From: Gnetum montanum
Taxonomy: Eukaryota; Streptophyta; Gnetopsida; Gnetales; Gnetaceae
NCBI GenBank assembly: GCA_015680685.1
Contig: MNCI01033465.1
Span: 517,090 to 581,089 of the forward strand
DNA length: 64,000 bases
Direction: 5' to 3'
Shown in pieces: positions 56,481 through 64,000 of the stretch; positions within the stretch are counted from its first letter, which is position 1; every line of letters starts with the position of its first letter. The position numbers and the translations under genes are program-made. A model generated the notes under the pieces. It made no database searches, was not told the origin of the DNA, and was given only the letters and a program-made list of their open reading frames with translations.

Positions 56481-58454
56481 ATAAGGTAACACAAGGCATT
56501 GGGTTTGAGGAAAAAGAAGCACCAAAATGTTGAACTTGTGCTTGGTTTGAGGGTGTAGTTGTTTCAGAGCCATGTCGTCTCTTTCTTTGCTCATGCCTAA
56601 AGAAAGGATGCTTTTGACGTTGTGGAGGACCTCCACTGCTGTTGATCATAGTAGCACAAGTAACGTTGCTGGGTTGGTGCTGTGGTGCAAAACCTTCTGG
56701 TAGAATATTTGGCAATGTAGAAGGAGGTGAAGGATAAGAATATTGAGGATGAGGAGAAGTGTAAGGCACATGAGGTGGTGATCATGTTGGATAGGATATG
56801 GGTTGATAGTATTAAGGAGAATGATAATAATGTGGTGAGATAGAGGATGTTGACTTGGTTGGGGAAATAGGATGTTAGACTTGATAAGCACTTGGGTTCA
56901 GATGATAGGAAGGGTGTAACTAGTTTGGGGGTGGCTTCCCCCATGACTGGGATTTTTGCCACTGTGATTGAACATAGTATTTTTGTACGAACTCTTCATA
57001 TAACATTCTTCCTCAATGTTCATGTAAATGTGACAAAATTAGGCATTGACCTTTGGGGTGATCATATAGGCAAACATTACATTGATACATATGATTAGCA
57101 GTTGAGTTCTTATCCCTATTCTCTTCAACCCTTCTTTTCGATTGTCTACTGGTGTTCTATCCTATTTCTTGGTTCATCATGATTCTACCTCTAATAGTGT
57201 TGGTATATTCTTCATATTTTTCATGCATCCATTCCATCATCTTATTGATCTTTACCTCAGTTTCATCTAGTTATTGTAGTATTGGCAAAGATGATTCCAC
57301 CTCCTTGAGGTGAGTTGATTTCTCCTCTTCATGATTATGGACCTTTCCTAATTAAATATTTTGGTCCTGTTGAGAGCTTTCAGATTCTCCCATTTAACCA
57401 TTTCCCATTCTTCTTTTGCTACCCGCTTGATAAGCTCTTGAAATTAGTGGGTTTGTAGCTCGTATAGTTGACCTGGGGTATACATCCCTAGGGTCTCCCT
57501 TGTTTCATTACGGAGCCCATCCATGATGTGGTACATTAGCCTTTTCTTAGAAAATCCATGGCCTGGGTAGTTGTTTAACAATGGATAATATCTTTCTAAG
57601 GCCATTTTGAAGGGTTCATGTTAAGCTTGTTTCCACTCTTGGATTTGTTTCCTCAAGGCTGACACTCTTACATAGGCTTGATATCTTTCATTGAAGAGTT
57701 CTACCATTATCGGCCAACATCAAATTGATTTTGGTCTTAAGGACCTGTACCATACTTTTGCTTAGCCAATGAGTGTTGTAAGAAAGAGCTTAATTTTTTA
57801 CCACCCATTATCAATATTGTTCCATACATAGGTATCATGGAAGGCATGTAGATGATGTTGTGGATCTAAATCATAGCCTCCTGAAAATTTGGGAAAGTTA
57901 TTGAAATCAAGCCTAGGTAGATAGCTTTCCTTACAATGCTTGAGGGATATTTGAATAGCCTCTTGTATATGCATTAGGCTCTTAGTGGCCAGTAGGGGCT
58001 CATCATTACTAGGTAGGTTATGAGTTTGAGAGTTGGGATGATGTTGTCTTTGTTCATGTTGGCATTTTTGACTTTGCCTATGGGCTTGATTTTTATTTCT
58101 ACACCAACCCCTTAAAAGATGGTCATCTGTGTCATGACCTAACATTGAAGGAGTAGAGGAAGAGGAAGAACTAGAAGGCTCATCATGACTTTTGTAGGTC
58201 TTCCAATCATCCCTGGATAAATCCTTGTTAACTATTGAGAAGGTCCTAGGCCTTATGGGCTCCCTTGTTCCATGGGATGTCCCATCTTCACTAGGGGTTT
58301 CTGAGTTAGATGAAAAAAGTCCTTGAGTATCGTTGGGGTTTCTATTAACATATAAAACTCCTGCATAAGATTGAGTACTCCAAACTTCTTCATTGGTTCC
58401 CTAATGAATTGCCTCACTAGATGTTGCGTTATCACTGTCTTGTGAAAGAGACAT
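56481..58454 (-). pseudogene. gag of E, N-terminal to knuckle and tail
   Basis: Best gag of the A/E family. ATG at 58454-58452 (MSLSQDSDNATSSEAIH). The N-terminal 250 codons are readable with few stops: EPIRPRTFSIVNKDLSRDDW, a Gln/His-rich stretch, then LDFNNFPKFSGGYDLDPQHH (about 57913-57854). The gag core has LFNERYQAYVRVSALRKQI and YHIMDGLRNETRETLGMYT (about 57535-57475). The zinc knuckle is CNVCLYDHPKGQC at about 57088-57050 (C-x2-C-x3-H-x4-C). The Pro/Tyr/Ser-rich tail (56383-56769 open frame) is cut at 56481 by the inserted LTR. The N-terminal part is unrelated by eye to the gag start of B, C and D. Confidence 0.8.
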
Positions 58455-58565
58455 TGTTGTGAAATTGTGTGTGACTTATTTGCAATTATTTCCTTCTAAA
58501 ATATATATCATTAATACTTTGTTGTAGCGATATTGTATATGTAACTAATCTAAATAATTAGCACC

Positions 58566-58585
58566 ATCCTTGGTAATGGCGCCAA
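58566..58585 (-). other. Primer binding site of E (tRNA-Asp)
   Basis: Minus strand TTGGCGCCATTACCAAGGAT directly after the LTR. Keeps TGGCGCC, with four changes further in. Confidence 0.78.
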
Positions 58586-59500
58586 TGATGAGTGGTAAGG
58601 TACCCCTACACTTAACCATACGAATACAAGCGTTTCATGCATGATTCGGTTGAACTCCACAGATGAACTAGTTGTGGTATATAGATGGTTACTCATTGAT
58701 CGCAGTTCGCTATCTTCCCACCTAGACTAGTATTTTCTTTGTCACGTATGGTTTAGTCCAAAGTGAGGTGTATAATGCAGTCCTAAAGTAGTGATACTTC
58801 TAGAGGCAATAGAAAATAACTTTAATTAAGCTTGGAGAAAAAGGGAGAGAGAGTTAAGCTAATAGGACATAGGGGGAGAGAATCTAAACTAGCCTAAGTG
58901 TGATGAGCATCTGTTCCTTTATCATCCGTACACATTTTGGACCTCGTGTACGAATATTACTAGGATTACCAAGTGCATATGCTAGGTACGCTACGTACCA
59001 AGTAGTCACACTTAAATGCTCATGATTAAGTCATATTCATTCTGTGTTTAATAATAGAAATAGGAGTTGAGGGTAAAGAAGTATTAAGTAAGAAAGCAAT
59101 GAATAACAATTAAATAGTTAAACTAAGTGAATGCTGCAATGATGAAGTAATCTCAATCTTTATTTTTGATCATGTTCATGTCCAAGTGCATCACACTCGA
59201 ATAAAGGTGCCGTACAATTACAATCATCACACTATGGACATGTACTGGGGAAAGGGTTGAGAGTAAAAACTGATAAAAAGATCATACTCTATCTCTAACT
59301 TCCTATTACTTTCCTGTGTGTCCCATTGTGTATTTATAGGTTCACATAGGAACCATGATATCGCATATCCGATATCACTTGTCAGGTTGCAATATCACAT
59401 ACCTGATATTGGGGGTTCAATATCGGGTCTCATCAGACCTGATATCTTGTACGCGATAATAGGGGTCTGATATCAGCACTTGATAAACCATGATTCATCA
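58586..59500 (-). repeat. 5' LTR of E
   Basis: 915 bp, ends TGATGAGTGG (left) and GATTCATCA (right). On the minus strand: GATATC-rich U3 (59352-59480), TATA box at 59339-59331, AATAAA at 59164-59159. The five bases after it, GATGG (59501-59505), would be the target duplication; the left copy is deleted. Confidence 0.9.
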
Positions 59501-60430
59501 GATGGGGGGATGACCACTCGGATGGAAGGTCCACAACAATGGATTTAGTTATTAGAACCTTCAACATATCAGACATTGACTTTATGGTTTCCATCACATC
59601 CATGTCTAGCGGGAAAGCATATATTATAGTAGTAGTTGACTATTGCACAAAATGGGTTGAAGCAGTAGCCATTACAGACTACACATCATCCACCACTACT
59701 AGATTTATCCAAAAACATATCATCAATAGGTTTGGGGTGCCATGTTCACTAATTTCTAATAATGGGACTCATTTCACAGCTGCCACATTTAGAAAATTAA
59801 TGCAATGCTTGGGGGTAGAACATAAATTAACAACACCTTACCACCCCCAAGCTAATGGTCAAGCAGAGGTAATCAACCGAGAGATTACTAAAATATTAAC
59901 GTGAATAATTAGCAAACATAGGAATGATTGGAGCACAAAGCTCATTGATGCTCTCTTGGCTTATCGATCAACTTGGAAACTTCCTATTGGATATACTCCC
60001 TATGAGTTAGTGTATGGAAAACTTCCAACACTCCCAATTCAATTTGAGCTCTGTACACTCTCAATGGCCTACGATTTAAACCTTGATCTAAGTTTAGTAC
60101 AAAAGGAAAGATTGATCAATTTGAACATGCTAGATGAGAATCACTTAGTGGCCCTATCTTTGAATGAGATGAACAAAGCATTTAGCTAGTGATGCCATGA
60201 CCTTAGAATTAGGAAAGTAAAGTTTCAACCAGAGATAAGGTCTTCTATTGGAAACCCACACATGTACCTGAAAAAGAAAAATTTCAAACATTGTGGGAGG
60301 GACCTTATATAATTGATCAAACTTTTCCCTCTGGGGCCATGATAATTTACAAACTTGATAGCCCAAGTAAAAAGTAGCTAGTCAACATCCAACAAGTCAA
60401 GCCTTTCCTAGAACCAAGACTGGCCAACGT
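59501..60430 (+). pseudogene. Integrase of D, right of E
   Basis: Picks up after the HHCC finger. First catalytic Asp in DIDFMVSI (about 59571-59594). LISNNGTHF (59749-59775) with the second catalytic Asp codon (59758-59760) as AAT (Asn). Glu in QANGQAEVINREI (about 59851-59889). GYTPYELVYGKLP follows (about 59992-60030). Open from 59539 to 59904 and again 59956-60189; one TGA at 59902 between them. The C-terminal part to about 60430 has frameshifts. Colinear with C. Confidence 0.85.
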
Positions 60431-61466
60431 AAATACCACCTCACCTGATGGACACCCATGTTCTATTTTTTAGATCTCCTCCTTCCAACTCAGTTATGGG
60501 GGAGATGGCCATCCATGCTAACCTTTACCATGGCCTCTCAGTTTTTCTACCCTTTTTTGTTTTTCACATTTTTGATTTTACAAATTTTTGATTTTCAAAT
60601 TTTTCTAAGTTTATGCCATTTTTAGTACATTTAAATTTTCTTGATTATTCTACACTTTCTTATATATTTTACTTTATTTTGTCTCTGGTGTTTCTTTTGA
60701 TTAACTGTGATATTTTTTCATTCTTGCTAATAAATCTGCTTTATTGTTGCAAGACACAATGCTGGTATTGTTGTTTACTAATAATGGTTTGTGCTTAATG
60801 TGTGATTGTTGGTGTCTGGTTTCTATTTTTGAATTCTGATGTCTAATGACTTTGACATGGTTTATTTCTCATGAGACAGGTAGTGAGTTCACGTCATCCA
60901 CCCATCCAAAGAACTCTATGGTTTTCCTTGTTTTGGGAATTTGAGGTCCCTTTTTCATTAAAGAAAATTTTAGTTAATCGGTGACCTTAGTAGTTTCGAA
61001 ATTAGGATGGATCCAAGGGTTTGTAAAGGGTGTGACTTTAAGGGGACTCAATAGTCTTTGTAATCTTCTTCTTACTTGAGTGCTTGAGTGTTTTTTATGG
61101 ACTTCTTACCATTTTGTACCATCCAATGATAGGAAACCAAATAACATTGTTTCATGGTGTGGTTCCCATTTCAAAAAAAAAAAAAAAAAATGGGAATAAA
61201 AAGTGCATCCCTTGGACAAATAAAAGGACTACAAGCACTGGTTATGGGACTCGAACAACATACACTTATGCTTGAGGGTCCCCTCTAACTAAGGCTCTCT
61301 CTCTCACTTTCTACCTCTCTCTCCTTTGGTGGAACGGTGTTTGTCTTGTGGTGGCACTTTTGTGTCTCGAGTGGGTGGATCAATCTTAGGGTGGTAATGC
61401 AAAGTCACTAAAAGTAGATGGTTTTGGTTTGGATTGAGGATGGAACTTCTTGGGTCATTTTAAGGT
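60431..61466 (+). other. Spacer of D
   Basis: T-rich start, shared block GTGTGACTTTAAGGGGACT (61030-61048), poly(A) run (about 61173-61190). It ends at a deletion junction (GGTCATTTTAA/GGTGACCTTGAGG, 61452-61476). Relative to C about 1.6 kb is missing, including the splice acceptor and aORF start. Confidence 0.7.
60490..60508 (+). promoter_or_regulatory. Internal polypurine-like tract of D
   Basis: TCAGTTATGGGGGAGATGG, about 60 nt past integrase. Clearest internal copy; same core as the terminal tract (AGTCATGGGGGTA). Confidence 0.55.
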
Positions 61467-63755
61467 GACCTTGAGGTGAAAAGGGAGTGGACCCAACAAT
61501 GTTACAGTGAACCATAAGGAGTATGGGGCACTCACATTGGTGGAGCGAATTTATTTCAAGATTATGGCATATCCCCTAAATCCAATGGTGAGGCTAAGTA
61601 AGGTGACTGCCTTCTCCTCTTGTGCATGCACCACTTTAAGTAGGAAATTTCCCATTAACCTTCCATAGCTAATCTATTTGAAGATTGAGAAGTGTTTTAA
61701 GGAGAATGAATGTGGAAGGAGGACCCTGCCTTTTCCATGCTTGATAAGAAAAATTTGTAAAAGAGTAGGTATTGTTCACTATTCCAATGATGCTCTTAGG
61801 CATACTCCCTTGGCCTCATGGGTAGAAATAATGAAGGAAAAAACACTAGTAGCCATCCAAGAAGAGTAGCTGCCACCACCACCCACTCAGGAGACAACAC
61901 CAAAGGCCTACACAATCCTCTAGTGTCTATGATAAGTCCAAGAGTAGCTCTTGAGTGAAAAAGAGCAGTAGGTAGGAACTAGTGGGGTGGATCCATCTCT
62001 GTATTAGCTAGCAATGAGTCACCTTAATGAGGTGGCTTGAACAATTAGCTAGATGGAGAGGGGTGGTTCCATTTTCTCTGCTTGAAGAACGTAGCTACCT
62101 TTGAGGTTGGATCCCAACACCCGAGATGTTATGGTGTCACTAGCAACACATCATTTATTCTTAGAAATCTCTGGGAATGCCGCTACTTTCTCGATGAGGT
62201 TGGAGGAAGGTGAAGAGGCAACAGTATTGGTGATGTAGCACCAAGGGTAGGAAATAGTGGTAGAAGTGATAGCTAACTATGTAGCTAAGGGACTAAATGA
62301 AATAATGGTGTTTGTATCAAATGTATCTACAATCCAAGATGTGCAAAAATTCATAGGCATGGTTAGTGGGAAAATTACCATAGCTCAGCATGAACAACTA
62401 CTAGAATGACTAGTGGAAATCGACAAACCGACTCCAGATATCTTTGATCTTTTGGAGAACATTATTACAACCTAGTTGGAGCTACTGAATGCAAGGGGAA
62501 AATGCATGATTTTGGAAGGGCAATTAGAAATTACCCAAGAGCAAAATCAACACTTGGATGTGGAGGTTGCTAAGCTTCGTGGCCAACTTGTTGAGTAAAT
62601 AATCCTTAGCCCGACAATGACGAGAGATGAAGCTATCAAACAGCTTCAAGAAAAACTTCAAAAGGCTGAGGAGGAAGCAACAATGGACATCTTCAAATAG
62701 TCCATGGTAGAAGTTAAAACACATTCAATTAAGAAGGATTGAAATTAGATGCACCAAAAAAATGAGACACTGACCACACAAAATCATTACTTGCAAAATG
62801 TTGATGCTCAAAGAGATCAAATGCAGGAATTCATTCATCAATAGAAGGAGCAACTTGCTAGAATCAACATTAAATTGAGAAAATTGACCACAAAGAATTG
62901 AGATGTATTAATGGAGGAGGTGTGCACATTATGATAAAAGTTTACCATCAAAATTGCTGCTTGGAAGAACAAAGCTCTCAAGCTTGAAAGGGTGAAAAAC
63001 CACTACAGGCACCAAGATAGCTTACAAAAAGAAATTAATGGAAAAGAAATTCAGATGGTAAAGGCTAAAGTTAACAAATCCCTCTAGAAATTCTAGTAAG
63101 GAAGAGAGATGTGGCACCCCATCCTTGATGGGATTAATGCCTACAACAAAGCGGTGATATGCTTGAAGAAGTTGTAGATCAAAGAAATGACAAAATATAT
63201 GGAGTTGGCCAATCTTCATTATGCAAACCTGGTAAGGCTGACAGCTAGATGGTCATGATCAGAGTTGGAGAATTAAGTGGCTAGCTCATATTTGCTATAT
63301 GAGGTTGATTTCAAACATCACAAAGATACCAAGCAAAAGCTTGAGATTGCTAATGCTGAACTTGAAGTCCTCAAAGGGAAATTCATAGATGAATGATCCA
63401 TCATCGAGGACCTAGCCAGATGGATGAACAACTAATAGGAGCTTAAGAACATAGTGTGAGTGTTTAACATTGAATTCAAATAGTTCTGTACCTAAGTTAT
63501 CAACGTCAAGGAGTTATTTCCAACAATCCCGTATCCCTAGGATGTGCCCATTTCAACCCACATTAGGGAAATTGCATGGATGGTGCATGATCCTAGGAGT
63601 AAGGAGGAAAAATGAAAGCACTGCTAGATGATTTTTTCCTTCCACTTGAAGTAGCAGTGATAGTAGGACAACCATAGCCTCAACCATTGCCAGTACCTGA
63701 AGCCGGTGAAGGTCCCTTAGAGCCTAAGAAACCACCGCCACCTAGGATTATTTGA
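61467..63755 (+). pseudogene. aORF of D, N-terminally deleted and broken
   Basis: Starts inside the transposon-protein-like domain (about codon 190 of the C version). LPFPCLIRKICKRVGIVHYS (about 61729-61788) is preserved in a 63-codon open stretch. The coiled-coil region (about 62330-63460) shows FILEGQLE-like and EEEATMDIF segments with many stops. Tail EPKKPPPPRII before TGA at 63753-63755. Colinear with C to the end. Confidence 0.68.
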
Positions 63756-63926
63756 TCTTCTCCAACAAGCTTCACATCATCAAGGAATGTGTTTAACTGT
63801 TTGATGAGTTGTGTGATGGTGTTCAATTTTGTGGCCTAAACACCACCATTTTTATAATGTATTGATCCATACACCTAGGCACTCCATTTTTTGCTAAGTC
63901 AGTCAAGTTTGTTTTGTTGAAAGAAA

Positions 63927-63939
63927 AGTCATGGGGGTA
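63927..63939 (+). other. 3' polypurine tract of D
   Basis: AGTCATGGGGGTA directly before the 3' LTR. Confidence 0.8.
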
Positions 63940-64000
63940 TGATGAGTTGTTGTTGGTTGGCTGCATTGACAAGGCCTCATTAATGCAGCTAACTATGTCA
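63940..64000 (+). repeat. 3' LTR of D, first 61 bp
   Basis: TGATGAGTTGTTGTTGGTTG and onward match 46869-46929 with a handful of differences, all transitions. Continues beyond the window. Confidence 0.9.

Larger units (their letters stand above)
52759..59500 (-). mobile_element. Element E: gag+aORF retrotransposon, same family as A
   Basis: Minus-strand insertion in pol of D. 5' LTR at 58586-59500, primer site, gag (58454 downward), spacer, aORF (internally deleted), polypurine tract, truncated 3' LTR (52759-53204). Gag tail, zinc knuckle and spacer match A closely, and pol is absent in the same place. The LTR is related to that of A (GATATC-rich U3). A plus-strand LTR and an N gap interrupt its gag. 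About 470 bp of its 3' LTR and about 390 bp of D were deleted together at the left junction. Confidence 0.82.
46869..64000 (+). mobile_element. Element D: Athila-like retrotransposon, runs off window
   Basis: Starts with a full LTR at 46869 and its 3' LTR begins at 63940, so the element continues to roughly 64.9 kb. Holds gag, protease, RT, RNase H and integrase, spacer and aORF. Element E (minus strand) sits between RNase H and integrase, and about 390 bp of pol at the left side of E is lost. Without E, D is about 11 kb. The right target duplication lies outside the window; the five bases before the left LTR are CTTAG. Confidence 0.85.

Overview
The window looks like nuclear DNA of a seed plant with a very large, repeat-dominated genome. 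I lean towards a gymnosperm such as a conifer because of the nested, heavily decayed Ty3/gypsy elements, but nothing here proves the species. I support one ordinary host gene: an intronless NDR1/HIN1-like (LEA_2) membrane protein gene on the minus strand at 2730-3383. Nearly everything from 4747 to 64000 is layered LTR retrotransposons, all with broken reading frames. Names A-J below are labels for this window only.

Layout. 1-4740: host DNA with minisatellites and the LEA_2 gene. 4747-38832: a chromovirus-type LTR (element I, minus strand, about 2.8 kb once its insertions are removed) hit twice. Element A (5290-23993, target duplication CCCAC) landed in it, and element B (11861-22500, CCTAT/CCTGT) later landed inside A. 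Element C (25712-38276, CCAAG) landed further right. 38848-45530: a chromodomain fragment of I fused to a Ty1/copia pol remnant (H), then an LTR of another minus-strand element (J), a tandem duplication and a second copia element (G). 45531-46868: 3' LTR and tail of minus-strand element F. 46869-64000: element D, running off the right edge, with minus-strand element E (52759-59500) inserted in its pol. E in turn carries a plus-strand, probably solo, LTR ending at 56480. Runs of N at 5621-6490 and 55162-55945 hide parts of A, E and the solo LTR.

Elements A-F are one superfamily. LTRs of about 0.8-0.94 kb begin TGATGA and end in CATCA or TATCA. Where visible, the primer site matches tRNA-Asp, followed by gag, sometimes protease-RT-RNase H-integrase, a long spacer, and a large accessory ORF (aORF) before the 3' polypurine tract. 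This order and the RT motifs fit the Athila/Tat branch of Ty3/gypsy. C and D carry pol. B lost RT-RNase H-integrase by a deletion. A and E belong to a family with gag and aORF but no pol, so they would have needed a helper.

The most interesting signal is at the aORF start. In A, B and C a CTAAY branch-point-like motif lies 23-24 nt before a TTGCAG-like 3' splice site that abuts the aORF ATG; E keeps the layout with a mutated AG. This suggests the aORF was expressed from a spliced subgenomic RNA, as retroviral env is. Its product, about 930-1000 codons, looks like a long coiled-coil protein with an N-terminal domain resembling the 'putative plant transposon protein' family, not a membrane envelope protein.
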